NCBI GenBank assembly: GCA_039881145.1
Contig: JAYKKI010000023.1
Coordinates: 2,447,501 to 2,511,500 of the forward strand
Length of the DNA stretch: 64,000 nucleotides
Direction: 5' to 3'
Origin: Druceiella hillmani
Lineage: Eukaryota; Arthropoda; Insecta; Lepidoptera; Hepialidae
The notes under the pieces are model-generated. The model was not told the DNA's origin. It saw only the letters and a list, made by a program, of their open reading frames with translations, and ran no database searches. Shown here one piece after another: positions 11,650-24,248 of this stretch. The number at the start of each line of letters is the position of its first letter. Position 1 is the first letter of the stretch. The position numbers and the translations under genes were made by a program.

Positions 11650-12394
11650 GCTTTTGAAATTTGTAGCATTTTTATAGTACCTGCTTATATTAATCCTTAT
11701 TTTAAAATTAATTTTATTATATATATAAATATATATATATATCTATTGTTCTTACGAAATTTCAATCACCCGCGTTTGACTCGCGTTTTCTATTCCAGCT
11801 TATTTTAAAATTCATACGTTTATTTATCTTCACCATCAAGTAATGGAACTGAAATTACGAACTCTGTTATTACATATCGTTGCAAGACTTCACATTCATT
11901 TGATATGACAACAAAAACGACCAGCCTCTTAATTATTTCTGAAATGAGCAGAGTTTTTCTATTTACCACGGATATTGTGATTGTCGTTTGGCGACAGATG
12001 AAATGATATTTTCAACCTTATGTTTTTGTTAAACACAAGAATTATGCAGCACTTTTGAATACCCCTTTCTTAATCTATTACTTATTAATCTATAAACCAT
12101 TTCATAGTGTTAATAGTTCACGCCGCGATTTTGTATCCCAAATCAACATCCTCTTCGATGTTAGAGTTTAACTTTGATATCCTACAGACATAAACGTTAT
12201 GTAACTGACATAAACTCCAATTTATGTTTTTATATTCAAGCTCATTAACTGATTAATTGTTAAATGGATCAAGGAAATGGTTTTACCCTTCATAAATATT
12301 GTTAGATTTAATGTGATAAGTTACGATAGTACCTTCTTATAAAAGTCAATATTCGACCCACAGCAAAAGACATAAATCATGCACACTTCTCATA
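11650..12394. other. AT-rich stretch, nothing recognised
   Basis: Contains a short (TA)n run near 11718-11743 and otherwise unique AT-rich sequence without coding signal. Confidence 0.45.
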
Positions 12395-12850
12395 TCCAAG
12401 TCCGCGCTGGCAGTAAAGAGGATTAATCCAGCTCCCCTATATCCGATAACTACTTACACCACTTCAATCAGGTCTTAATCTTCCCGATAACCGTGCGCAA
12501 GTTTCCGCATCATTAATCAGCGTAGACCCCTGCATGGACCTAAATCACCTGTTGGCATTTCCGTCGATAAGCCGGAAAAATACCATCGGCGTTGATTAAA
12601 CTAATTTGGTATTTCATGAGGCGGCGGTGCTAATAGAAGTTGGACGTGTTATGATGTCAAGTTTTCGTGTATTTCTCGCCTAATTCGGCTCGCTCACGCG
12701 CCCGGAAAATTGGGGTCTGGTTCCGACGAGGAGTCCTGCGATTGGCCTTCGGCGGAGTTTTGATAACTTTGCGGTTCTCAACCGTCGCGTCTGCTTCGAT
12801 TGGTTCGCTCGTAGGTATTGGGTAGGTCGGTTGGATGTGGTGTCTGGTAA
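12395..12850. promoter_or_regulatory. GC-rich island 5 with palindromic GGATTAATCC site
   Basis: An extended GC-richer block. It includes GGATTAATCC (12420-12429), a perfect palindrome of two overlapping K50-homeodomain half-sites (TAATCC), 'cattaatcag' (about 12512), an E-box CACCTG near 12547, and GATA-like words. No ORF of note is present. The density of recognisable sites makes an enhancer plausible, but no transcript or conservation data are available to me. Confidence 0.45.
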
Positions 12851-14284
12851 TTTTGCGTAAACTTCAATTTGCGGTTAATTCGTTTCATAAAATTATATTG
12901 TAGTGTTGTTTTTGCGTAAAACTTGCTAGATAAAAGGCAGAATGGTCTAGAAATGCATATTTTACGTCTTCAGCTTGAATATTAATACTATTTTATAAAA
13001 GAAAATTTCAAACATGTCACGTACAGAAGAAACTTTGGAGATCCTATAAATAGTGAGAGTTTAAGTTGTTATTCAGAGGTTCGTGTATTGATTGATTTAA
13101 GGTTTTCAATGTAGGTACAGTATATGTATGTGTACATCTCCAAATGATAATAAAAGTCAAAGCGTACGACGGAGGTTGTACCATTTTTGTAAATGTTAAG
13201 ACTTGAGATAATTAACGGGAAAATGTATCGTTCAAGTGTTCAGTTCTTTTTATGTTGATGGTGTGTTCATAGAATATTACTTTCTTGCCTCTCTATCGTT
13301 TTTGATATTTGGGATTTTTTGAACAGCAATTTTCGAACACATCAAAGACACACTGAAACTCTGCGTATGCCTAATTCTGAGTGTGTGTGTATATATATAT
13401 ATATATCCGACTGTCTATAATAATGCAACGTAATAAAATTTACCACGAAATTGTTTCGATGGACTCAGAGAAAATCATCAAATGAAGATTAAAAGTAGTC
13501 AAAAATACCGCCTATTTTTTCAAAGTTCATCGTGAATATGAAACGAGAAATATTTCACAAAAGACAAACTTTTTCACTTTCAAATTGAAACTTCTACAAA
13601 ATTCTTTCGATGGAAATGGAGCAATATTATAATATTTACTAAGTTTAAATTAGTTCAATTCTCGGTATGCCTTCCCTATACGCCATTTCAGAATTAATGA
13701 ACAAATTGAATTGAAATGTGTATCATATACATATATATTTTAACTTTATCTCCTATTGTAACTAAACTTTATAATCACAAAATTAAATTCTTACATAAGT
13801 CACAGGTAGAGAACGATGTCATCAGAAACTATTCAATTAATCTGGGAAAATCCTCCATTTTTTTAAAGTACTTGAAATGAAAATCTAAATTAATCTATAA
13901 AAATGGTTTGTAAATTACTTACTAAACAAATAAGTTTAATTTGATAATTAATATATTTCTTCTCATAAACATATCTAAGTTTTATTGTACAAATACAGAT
14001 ATTTAAAATACAAAAACTTTAGAAATACGTAATTTTGAAATGCATAGCCAGTATAACCCAATATAATAAACATATTAAGAATTATCAGTGACATTGAGGA
14101 CAAGCAATTCCTTACATATTTGTTCAAAAATCACTGACTAATTTTTTTAAATGTATAGGTGACCACTGTCATAACCAACCATATTTTTGGCGATAAGCGT
14201 ATATTTTATAATTTGATCAATGTTAAAACGGCTTTTAAATGAAATTAACCATAGCTATCCAGTCTTATTTTGTATAAAGGAAGT
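12851..14284. other. AT-rich stretch with short (GT)n(AT)n tract
   Basis: Position 13381-13406 is a GT run of five units followed by an AT run. Elsewhere the sequence is A+T-rich and unique. No gene was recognised. Confidence 0.5.
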
Positions 14285-14376
14285 AATTTGGATATAATAG
14301 GAATATTAATTTGGATATAAAAGGAATATTAATTTGGATATAATAGGAATATTGATTTGGATATAATAAGAATATT
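14285..14376. repeat. Minisatellite, 23-bp unit, 4 copies
   Basis: Four tandem copies of a unit containing 'tttggatata(a/t)(a/t)aggaatatt' with period 23 bp, measured from the repeated TTTGG at 14287, 14310, 14333 and 14356. The last copy is the most diverged. Overlapping 64- and 65-codon frames on opposite strands come out of this array and its flank and are not credible genes. Confidence 0.9.
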
Positions 14377-14959
14377 ATCATTAATCCAGACAAATGACAA
14401 ATCGATGACGGAGCGCGACATTACCTGGTCCTTAAATACTTTAGTTATTTCTTTACTAACATGCGGATTTTTTTCCCAAATAATCATAAACTGCTCAACT
14501 ATATCTTTTGTAACTATTGCTTTCAACCACTTCGTGTTTGTGTCTTTCTAAAGTTTGCGTTCGCTGTTTATTAATTCTGGCTAAACAACTTCAAAAAAGA
14601 AAGTTGTTGTCTTTTTTATGCTTCCGTGCATCAACACATTCTCTTCTTCGTTAGAGAAGGAAATAGTTATATCTCGTTTTGTTAATCCAACTCTCAATAC
14701 CTTTTATATCAAATTTAGAATCGTATCATTTTCATTGAATTTTGCATTGAAAGTTACAATTCTAAAAGAGAACTTTTCCGATAGCCATCCTTTACAAGTA
14801 ATACATTTTTTTCCTCATCTATCACGTAGAGTGGCACCGTACATACATATAAATAAGCTCGAGTGTAAGTTTCGTCTTGATTTTCATTACGTACTCTGCG
14901 ATCGTATCCCACAAACTACTATATCATGACCCGAAATATAAAATACTGCTTATCATTTC

Positions 14960-15300
14960 CTCGGACGGACACAGGCTGCGATTCGGTCAAGGTTGAGTTC
15001 GGTCGAGGCGAGTAATGTATGTTTCGGCCGCTGGAGAGCGTGCGGGCGCCCAAAAAAGAAGTTTTATTTTATATGGCCCTTTTGGCCCCAGGCCCGCGGT
15101 CGGCGGGCGGCGGGCTTAGCACATTTATAATAAAAATGTCTTCATCGTTTCTTAAAAGCTTTCCGCTCAAAAAGCTCGATCGATGCGAGCGGCGTATTGT
15201 ACACATTAGGGACGATATTGGGGCGTGGGTCGCGTGCCGTATTTATTTACGTGGCACACGGTTTTGGCAGGCCGTAAATTTATCGCCAATTTTGTTTTGG
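14960..15300. promoter_or_regulatory. GC-rich island 6, candidate cis-regulatory module
   Basis: A GC-rich block, including 'ggcgggcggcgggc' near 15100 and 'gctcgatcgatgcgagc' near 15172, a near-palindrome around CGATCG. A 109-codon plus-strand frame (15019-15348) crosses it but shows no family resemblance and ends in AT-rich DNA, so I do not call it. The island may be regulatory. Confidence 0.4.
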
Positions 15301-15376
15301 TCCATTGTTTTTTATTTACTCGGTTTTTATTCAAAAATACAATTTTAGATGGAAAGTCGCGTCTGTGAGATACATA

Positions 15377-15379
<3 letters not shown>

Positions 15380-15436
<57 letters not shown>
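15380..15436. repeat. (TA)n microsatellite
   Basis: Uninterrupted TA dinucleotides for about 57 bp, directly following 'tacatatatt'. Confidence 0.97.
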
Positions 15437-15441
<5 letters not shown>

Positions 15442-15944
15442 TGTTCGTAGAAGACGTATATTTAATTTTGTTTTTTTCGTATCATTTAAAATTAAATTGA
15501 GCATTAATGTGTGCTTTTAGTCTTAGCAGGTCTTTTAAAAAATATTTTATTTCATTTTTTTCACTAAACCTTGAGATAATTTTAATGTATTTATATATAG
15601 GATGCAAGTGTATTATTTTGAAGTATGTTATTTATTTTATATTATGCGAAAATGTGTAAACGAAAATAAGTTATGTTAACAAATTTCTACGAATTGTAAG
15701 AGTTATTAAATTCCGACATCAGTGCATTGTAATAGAGACTCCGTTATGGATTCGAGATCAAGATGATTATGATTATTTAAAAAACTATTACGTTTTATTT
15801 CTCAAAAATACTTAGGTAACATGCGAGTACAATTCGTTTGGATGTTCTATGTGAAAACACTAGTCTGGTATTGGCAGCATTTTAAGAAGTCTTATTTCAT
15901 TTTATGGTTTCATATCTCAAAATGAGAAACGTGTACTTACAAGG

Positions 15945-16432
15945 GTTTCCTTATAAGTTCACTCGTGTGTCTGTCTGTCTATCTATCACAACTGTTTTTC
16001 TCATAAACCGTCTGATGTAGAAACTTGAAAGTTGGGATAGTAATAAAACATATTAATTAGCGCCTATCTCAATAACTAACACTCAACATTTTTTGTATGG
16101 AAATTAGATATTTTGTTTTTCCTTTTATTCCATTTATAGTGTCGAGTATGGTTGAAAAGAACTTTTAAGGGTTATAAGGTTCACAAAGAGACTTTTTCAT
16201 ATTTTTACATATTTTGTCTTCACAGATGTACTGAAAAATATGCAGAAATATGTTTACACGCCCCGCCCCCCTTCTCCTCCCATTCCCCAATTAAAATTGT
16301 GAAAAACCTGGTTTTCTTAGAAGCCCAAAGGTTATAATAAAAACGGTTATAGGGTAAGGCAAAGGTTATAGGAAAAACTTAGCGGTGATTCTAGATGTCA
16401 TAATTTTTAAAATGTACACCATATTTTAGTAG

Positions 16433-16440
<8 letters not shown>
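15945..16440 (+). repeat. Decayed dispersed repeat (gtctgtctgtct family)
   Basis: 'acaagggtttccttataag' and 'tgtgtctgtctgtctatc' are followed by 'tctcataaaccgtctgatgt' and 'agaaacttgaaagttggg'. The right part near 16403 has 'ataatttttaaaatgtacac'. The order of these words matches the copies at 1.9 and 28.6 kb. Its right end runs into a (TA)n tract at 16435. The 61-codon frame inside is not a gene. Confidence 0.55.

Positions 16441-16476
<36 letters not shown>
16435..16476. repeat. (TA)n microsatellite
   Basis: About 42 bp of perfect TA dinucleotides at the end of a dispersed-repeat relic. Confidence 0.97.
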
Positions 16477-16478
<2 letters not shown>

Positions 16479-16694
16479 CAATATAACAAAGTCGAATTCA
16501 AAGGAGATAGGTATTACCTGTAAGCATCGTATAACGCAAAGTTTCAGGTACGGGTCAACAATTTTTATTAATCTGTAATAAACAGAATATATATCGTTAA
16601 ATATTGCCGGCCGTAAAAGAAAAGTTTGGAATAAAAGACGTGAGAGAGATACAAAAGTTTAATCGTATCACATTAAAAAGTTTCAACGCTAGCT

Positions 16695-16910
16695 TTTTAA
16701 AATATTTTCGCTGTTACTTCCGGCCGGTTGAAGCTTTTAATTGCGACGAGCTCCCGTAATTGAAATGGCCGCTCGCTAACTCAGCCGGGGCGTCTTGCAC
16801 AGTTTTAAAACTGACAAAATAGAGGCCTACAGTTCGTTAATTGCGTTATGCCTAGTTAGCGAGCCAAATTAGTTTCGCGAATGTGGAGCGAGCAAGAGTG
16901 TAGTTTGCTT
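16695..16910. promoter_or_regulatory. GC-rich island 7 with repeated TTAATTGCG
   Basis: A GC-richer block that carries the identical 9-mer TTAATTGCG at 16737 and 16837, exactly 100 bp apart, plus a third TAATTG at 16757. TAATTG is the general Antennapedia-class homeodomain core. There is no coding signal. Regulatory inference only. Confidence 0.42.
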
Positions 16911-18424
16911 CGTTTATACATTTAATGAGGTATTATTTATTCATTTCGGTGGCCAAATGAGTGAAAATATTCCAACACATACTCTAATCTGTACTATAAT
17001 AAAGCTTTAAGCTTCGCGGGTCTGCACATTGAAAATATTTGCAACAAAAATGATTGGGGTTTGAAATATATGTGATAGAATGCGTTAAGATCCTTCTTGG
17101 AAATGTTGTATAAAAACTACTAACCCAATGGGAATGGAGTTTTTAGAAATTATAGGAGCCAAGTTGAAATAACATTTAGTTTTTACTTCATCGAAATCGT
17201 TCCACGCAATTGGAAATTCATTTACATTGCATTAGTAAAACGACAAAGAAGTATCCAGCTAGTAATAACCCAAAAGTATAGTATACCTACGCACATCGAT
17301 ATATGACGCTACGTGTATTTTAAATAGTACAATGAAATTTCACATATTGGCGAAATGGGGAGAGGTGAAAGATAAAGTGGTGCGGGGGAGGGGCTTGAGT
17401 AAACAATCCTCAAGGCAGAAGCATGAGGGCACATAACATTTTTCAATAACATATGGATTCTATATACGCTTACTTCATTTCCTCAATTTGTATATAACTT
17501 TAATTTGTTATTAATGTTTATAGCAATCTAGCAGTCCTTATACACACAAACGTCGTGTTTCTACTTCTCACATTTTTATATTAAATCTTTGTTCTAGTGA
17601 ACCTATAAGTAGTATTTACATTGTAAGAGGTCTTTATTCATAGAAATCTTTGATGTACATCTGTGATAGCCTAATGGAAGTCTAAAATGGTAAATATTTG
17701 TTAAAAATAAAGTTAAGTACTTCTAATGATGGGATTTTTTCATATCTTCAACCTCATATTTTTGATTATGTGGATTTACGAATGCTGTAGTTTTGACTTA
17801 TTTTGCGTGATATTTAAATATATCAACTTATATACAAAGTTAAATAAATTGACCACGTTAAGTATAATTCTCCGCCTCAGAAATGTTCAATAAATTTTCA
17901 AGTTACTAATATAGCCAATTAACAGAATTCGATGCCTTGGAAAGAAGGTAAACAAAAGCAGAGTTAGACCTATTCTTGATTCAATTAAAACTTTGCAAAA
18001 AAAGTCAAGATGCTTAGAAGCAAAAATAAAATCAAACCGGATACTTAAATCCCCCATGATTATTCCAAAAAGAACAGGGGAAAGCTAAATCAAGTGACCG
18101 AAAGATAGCGAAAAGGGAAAAAGACAGAATTCAGAAAAATCCAGTCTTAAGCTCTGTTGGAAGTACAAGAAAGATGCAAAAACAAAAAAAGACGGATGCA
18201 ATTCGACTCATGCGGGGAAGAATTTGAATTTGAGAAAGTGCTTTGCCTGGAATACTTTTTCGCGAGATGCAAAATTTTTGTAAAACATTGCCTAAAATTG
18301 TGAATTTTGTTTTCCGTAATTGTATTTTAAAATTCATATCATATCTTATGGATAATTTTAGTCTTCAAACTTTTTTTGCTCTAGACTACCTAACATGTTA
18401 TTAAGGTATAAAACATAAATTTTT
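16911..18424. other. AT-rich stretch with purine-biased segments
   Basis: A G/A-rich patch lies at 17353-17396 ('gtgcgggggaggggcttgag' and preceding GA words). From about 18000 to 18260 the plus strand is strongly purine-biased. The 68-codon minus-strand frame there is a by-product of that bias. Nothing else was recognised. Confidence 0.45.
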
Positions 18425-18870
18425 CACGACAACTCCAACGACGATATTACTCCGTACATTCATTCATATTCCCAACGCGTCTCGCAACCGGCACGTTATA
18501 CAGACGGCAAAAATTCACTAAACCAGACGTGGATATAATATTTACAAAGCTACTTTACAAAGAAATCCTGCCTTGGTGCTGGGGCGTTGCTGTCGCCTAG
18601 AGGGAGAACATTCGCTTGGCGATTTCAGGCCCGGAAGGAAGTTGTAACACGTCGTTAGAACGTAACCGTAGACTGGTCGTATGCAAAATGCTTTTCTCCG
18701 TACCTTTCTCGTGGATAAAGAGCTCTTGTACGATGTGGAGGCCATTATGAAATCGGACAGTGCTGAGTCGACCAGAGCCGGTGCCGGAACTAAGCGCAAT
18801 ATTTTAAAGTAGCTGTCGTAGAGGGCGAGATAGAACACGGTTGAGGTATGGACGGGTTGAGGTAAACATG
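18425..18870. promoter_or_regulatory. GC-rich island 8, candidate cis-regulatory module
   Basis: A GC-richer, non-repetitive block. A 110-codon minus-strand frame (18542-18874) fills it and overlaps a second minus-strand frame in AT-rich DNA. Its composition (Ser/Leu/Pro/Arg) is what a random GC-rich island gives, and I recognise no domain. I therefore list the island as possible regulatory DNA and leave a small exon as an untested alternative. Confidence 0.35.
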
Positions 18871-20560
18871 ACAAATAGTTGTTTCTGGTAGATATGCGGT
18901 GAAACCGCTAAGCTGGAATATGTTAAATTTGCTGTCATGTTTAAAATTAAGTACCTTTGAGTTAGATGCCTTTGAAATTACAACTTGTGTTTTAAGATGC
19001 TTGCCAAACTGAACATTTTTACGTTTTCTATTATGTAAAAATGACGTTATATCTACAAACAATGACTTTATATCTATTTTTTAATATAAAATCCATTGTA
19101 AAAATGACGTTATTTCTATTTTTTAATATAAAATCCATTTAATATTTCATTTAAATAACATTTATAAATTAATTATTATACCAAAGTTTATCTTAGTTTA
19201 GCGCAGTGAAGTTATTGATTGTTCATTCATCATTTAGTAAATTGGTCATATTAGTTGGTCATCATTTCGTAAATTTATTTTTTGTATTATGTCGAAAGTC
19301 GTCATTATTATATTTGACATAGCAGCTTAGAATAAACAATCTTACGTTCAAGCGTTTTAAATTAAATTCACTGAGTCAATTCAGTGTAGTTTGAGTCTTT
19401 TTAGTTTTATATCAAGTTCTCTGCAGTATCATCATTTCTCGCAGTACCATCATTGATAATAATATTTTTTCTGGTATTCCTGACTTGAATTACTAAGTCA
19501 CTGTTTTTGTTTAGGCGAAAAATTAGGATATCATATTTTATTTACTAACATTAATATATATAAGTGCCACGTTATGCAAAATTTTGAAAATTAATTCACT
19601 CAACAAAGCAAAAGCATTAGTGGCAAAATAATTAGGGATGTAAATTAGTACTAAATTAATTAAAAATCTTTAGCCACTGAATGGCTGGTGGTTGCTATGG
19701 TTTTACGTCCAGATGTGAGTGATTTATATAATTTTTTTTATAATTACAAAGTTATGACATTCCTAGGTGGTTATTTCAATATTGCTTGTTATATGTTATA
19801 ATAAAATAACGTATTTTTTTGTAGTTTGTGTATCCACCACTATTAGAAGTATTATCAGTAACTGATATTTTTATTAGTGGCACTGTCAACATAATAGATA
19901 TGCTACAAATTATAAAACCTACTGAGGACATGTCTTGTATGTAATGGTCAAATTAACTTTACATATCAATGAATGCCTTATTTAACGTCAAATACTTTTT
20001 GTTCCAATACTTGCACTATTATATTTTACTATAAAGAGCTTGATGTATATTATGTCTATACTTGATGCAGGAAAAAATTATTATTACTCGTTGCTTACAC
20101 GCTATTATTATACCTGAACGTAATCACATTGTGGTTTAAATCCAAAAAAAAAATTCAATATGGACGAGGAATTTCAAGTGTCTCAAAAAATACCTCGACC
20201 GCAGTTATCATAGTAGAATCTTAAAAATCTTTGATATACCAACGGACAAACAATAATAGGTAAGTCCGTTCGGATTCTTTTTGTACGAAGTCCTAAAAAG
20301 TATATCTTAGATAATATTTGTCCTCCCTAGTCATTACTAGGTTAAAACTTTCAATTTTTTAAAGTATTAATCGGTAAAGAGTTTTACTGACCGACTGATA
20401 AGCTAAAATAAAATACACGTCAGTACCTTACTTACACTAGAACGTCAATAAAATACAATATTTACTATTCAGAATTTGTCACACAATAATTTTGATCTAC
20501 ATCTACTGCAGATACTGTTTTAAAGTCCAATCAGAATGACGTTCACGAAATCGTAGAAAA
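18871..20560. other. AT-rich stretch with small duplication
   Basis: 'tctattttttaatataaaat' occurs at about 19072 and again 45 bp later, each preceded by related 'atgac(g/t)ttat' words, which gives a short tandem duplication (about 19050-19142). A weak 'taagtccgttcggattctt' near 20262 resembles the dispersed gtccgt family. No gene. Confidence 0.5.
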
Positions 20561-20745
20561 GTTTGACACTCAACTTGAAGATGGGAAGCGCTTGGTTCGA
20601 ACCTGTGAGCGAATTAAGGCAGAAAGAAGAGGCAAGAGTAAAAAGAGGGATGCGATCGGGCGTACTTGAGTGTTTGATTACGAACTCCGCTTTCTGCAAG
20701 TTTGACGCTTTGCCCGATTCAAGATCGGACAAGTCAGTGGGATTT
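20561..20745. other. Compositionally distinct segment, open on both strands
   Basis: About 185 bp with balanced base composition inside AT-rich DNA. It is open for 75 codons on plus (20563-20790) and 70 codons on minus (20520-20732). It contains GGTTCGAACC, a tRNA T-arm/B-box-like palindrome, at about 20595. I see no tRNA fold or A box that would support a tRNA or SINE. The origin is unknown. It could be a transposon fragment or an exon. Confidence 0.35.
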
Positions 20746-20944
20746 AGACGTTTTGAAAACTACAACTGTTTCAGCATACCTTTAAAATGATAGATATATA
20801 TTTGTCTAGAGGACTTGTAGATCCTGAAATCAATAGGTATATTTTGTTTGATAAGAGCTTTTTTGAACTTATAATCTTTGATAATATTTACCTAAATTGC
20901 ATCTTGAGCTAAAAGTACCTTAAGTTTTTTACGAATATACATAA

Positions 20945-20949
<5 letters not shown>

Positions 20950-20990
<41 letters not shown>
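20950..20990. repeat. (TA)n microsatellite
   Basis: About 41 bp of perfect AT dinucleotides. The 60-codon Tyr-Ile repeat frame that it opens is not a gene. Confidence 0.97.
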
Positions 20991-20992
<2 letters not shown>

Positions 20993-21781
20993 TTTATATT
21001 TTTATTTTCATGCCACTTAGCCTCCAAATCGCATATAATAAATTTCATACAGTAACGAAACACATAATTTTCAGAAATACTCAAACGATAAGTAACGATA
21101 TTCCTAAAAATCGGAGCAGTGGTTTTTAAGATAATTTTGCTATTGAATTTGGCATTATAAGTGGTCTCAAATGAAGAACAGAATATTAAAAGTTATATGG
21201 GTTTTACGAATAATTGCTGAAAATAACAGGTAAATTATGGTTAGATATTAGTTTCACTTCAAAACTTGTGCAATGTATTTTGCAAAAAAAACACTTAAGG
21301 AACATTAATTAATGTACAGATAATGAAAATCATGATAATTTAAACTCATTATGTCTTTTATCCAAAAAATACGAGTTTTTTTAAATGCAATTGCCCAATA
21401 ATTGTCAAAATAAGCAAGGGTGGTACAAAAACCTGTGGGATTAGGATTTTTTTATCTTTTGGTTAGTTATTGAATAATGTAAGATATCTTGAGCGATTAG
21501 AAATTAAACAAAAAAAAATTTAAAAATTCTAACTCCAAAAGTGTTAAAATCATATAACATACATAAAGGTGGTTTTAGCTGTCCATAGATTCCCCTGTCA
21601 CCCTATTTTACTCGATTCGTTATTGATAGGACGCATATGTAATTATATTTTTGTAACTTATTTTTATAACTATTTTGCTTTTTATTCTATATACTTGTAT
21701 TATCAAAATTAATACGCTCAAAATCAGCGCGTATGCTCGTACTCATGTAATAAAATTAAGCTTTTCAAAATACAATCGTTC

Positions 21782-21815
21782 TGACACCCTAATACTTATC
21801 CGTATTAGGGTGTCA
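21782..21815. repeat. Perfect 14-bp hairpin
   Basis: 'tgacaccctaatac' and 'gtattagggtgtca' flank a 6-nt loop. It is an intrinsically strong stem in AT-rich DNA. I cannot tell whether it is a transposon end-to-end junction, a small palindromic element or a structured RNA. The flanking 20991-21780 is AT-rich with nothing recognised. Confidence 0.8.
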
Positions 21816-21894
21816 AAATTCTAATAGACAAACTTCAACAATAAAGTGAATGCGATCTGTTATTTCGGTAGCAGGAAAATTTCACTCAGTTCCC

Positions 21895-22195
21895 TGAGGT
21901 CACTGGATAAAGCTCTGTACCTCAATGTAAATCGGGCTTAACCGGCGGTAAAGTTTAGGGCGGCGCAGCGGGTGCGAGGGCGGGCGGGACTTTGGAAGCT
22001 CCGTCCGCGTTATTGTCCTCGAGCTTCCACAATTTGTACCCATTGTGCCGGGTGAACTTTTTGATTACATCGCCGTCGGCGGGTAGCACGTCGCGAGGCA
22101 TTTTTGGGGTAAGATTGTTGCGCGTGCGTGCGCGGTCTGCGGAATGTGGAATAAATTGGCGAATTTTGGTGATTACAGTGCGTCAATTTGATTAA
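21895..22195. promoter_or_regulatory. GC-rich island 9, candidate cis-regulatory module
   Basis: A GC- and CpG-rich block with words such as 'ggcggcgcagcgggtgcgag' and 'gcgcgtgcgtgcgcgg'. Two antiparallel frames of 63 and 67 codons overlap almost completely, which is typical of a chance GC-rich island. No TAAT dimer was noticed. Regulatory inference only. Confidence 0.38.
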
Positions 22196-24248
22196 TTCCA
22201 CTTGCTCTGAATGTAATAACTCTAATCTGTGGTATTCTCTAATCTGTGAAGTCTCTAACTTTATTCTTATTTTTTCGAACGTTACAAAAGTATGATAGAT
22301 ATTATCCTTCGGGAATTTTTTTCGCAGAGCTGTTTGTCCGGATATTTCTTATTTATTAGTTTCACTCATAAATAATATTTATTATTACATTTTCTTCTTT
22401 TATCTCACTCCTACAATTTTGTATTTTGAAGAAAAAATAGTAAAATAAGAGTTGGATTCACACGCTGAGTATTCATTAATGATAATTCTACTTTGTTTGT
22501 AGGAAAAAATGGCATATTTCCAAGTGTTTCGTAAAAAAAGAATGAAGATGGAAAACTTCTTTTAAAGCCCAAAACGGAGCGCCGATATTTACTGGATAGA
22601 CAATGAAATCTTACGAGACCGGCGTTTGGTGGAATATCTGGCGATTTGCAAAATTACCTATATTCAGAAAATCGGCTATTTTTATAATTAATTTATATTT
22701 GCATGCAAAAAGTAGACTAGAATTAAAAAGGTGAAAAAATTTGAGTAAGTGACCATGACCACTCAAAAAAATATTATAAGTTTATTACCGCTTTTTTTGA
22801 GTTGTTAATATTTTTTTATATTGTACTTTATGCACGCATCTATGTAGAATATAGAACTAGTCGATTTTTTACTTTAGTCAAATTATCAAGGCACCGGAAA
22901 TTCCACTAAAAAATTTCATTGATTTTTCTAAGAAAATGTTTTGGTAAAGACAAAAAAGACATAAATTATATTGAAATGCACATAACATTTTACCATTCTA
23001 TCTTTATTTATTCTTTTCTGAGACATTGAAATGTTTGCTTTCCTTGCACGCCAAAGAAGGAGAAACTGCCCTTAAGCATATAATAAACTACACTGTTTCA
23101 GGAACGGATGCTTGAAACTGAATAAGATTCTATATTAAGAAGACTTTTTTCAGAAACTATACGTCTAAATTATTGTTTTAGCTTTATAAAAGTCGAGCAA
23201 TAACTATACATATTCATGTTACAAATTACATTGTAATTATTATATCCCTAAATTTGCTCGATGCTTCGAGTTTGCCTTACAAAACGCGTTACGTAAACGA
23301 TATATTGATATATAGTTTTGCCAATATATGGCACTATATCAAGAAGATGTTACTAGTTATTATAAACTTTTTAAATTCCCTCAATACGTTTTGACTTCCG
23401 GTATACGAATTACAGCTGAAATCGGTGCTACAATTGTGCTCGTGAGGAATTGGTGGATTCAACTCACAAAAACTGTGCAAGAGAACTAAGCTTCGAGTGA
23501 AAAGTTGATAAGGGAACATCATATAATGGGTGTAAATAAGTCAGAAGGATAGACGCTTAGAATTGCGTGCGTTAATTTGTGAATAGCGTGCTACTCCCAT
23601 GGCTAGCTCTACGTCGCGAGCTCCAAGATAAGTGGAAGCTCATACCTTTTTAAATTGCGACCCAGACAATAAGAACAGAAAGGTGCATTATATATGAAGC
23701 GTCGCATAGTCATCATAAAATCTGAACATGCATACCTTCTGTGTTCGGTTTATATTCTTTTTTGTTTCTTAATTTCTTTGTATACGCGTCTGAAGGAAGA
23801 ATTTAATTTAACTATGATTTAGCAACATCGTGATAGAAAGCCAAGCAGTAGCTGTACATTTTCATACCCATTATTCTATCAAAATCAGCACACTTAACAT
23901 TTTCAAATCCAAATTTTAAAAGTTATATTAGAAATATTTCGCAACACGTTTTTTCTAACTGTGTACTTAACAATCTTGGTTTTAATCGATTCGTCTTTAT
24001 TCAAGCAACGGTCCTATCTTAGATCTGTTTTTAATTATATTACAAAAGCATAGCAATAGAAAGGTCGAATCCTTTTCGTTCGTCGAACCAAAAAGATCTG
24101 CCCTTTTCAGTATACTCAATTTTATAAATTACATTGTATCTTTGTTTTTGTACAGCTTGTTTAATTTAATATATTGTCTTTTTCCCCAAATATTATTATT
24201 AAATACGCCACGAAAATAATTCTTAGAATTTTCCTTTCGAACGTCGTC
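22196..24248. other. AT-rich stretch, nothing recognised
   Basis: About 2 kb of A+T-rich unique sequence with one slightly GC-richer patch (about 22560-22640, 'gagaccggcgtttggtgg'). No repeat copies or coding signals could be supported. Confidence 0.45.

Noticed and set aside
11483..11808. Repetitive YVWKLSIF / MEVI peptides
   Set aside because: Encoded by the 27-bp minisatellite in two frames.
15019..15348. 109-codon plus-strand frame
   Set aside because: It spans a GC-rich island edge and has no family resemblance. Open by composition.
18542..18874. 110-codon minus-strand frame
   Set aside because: No domain, signal peptide or splice context. Composition matches the GC-rich island that it fills.
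20590..20605. tRNA or SINE from GGTTCGAACC
   Set aside because: The motif is a simple palindrome here. No A box at the right distance on either strand and no tRNA fold.
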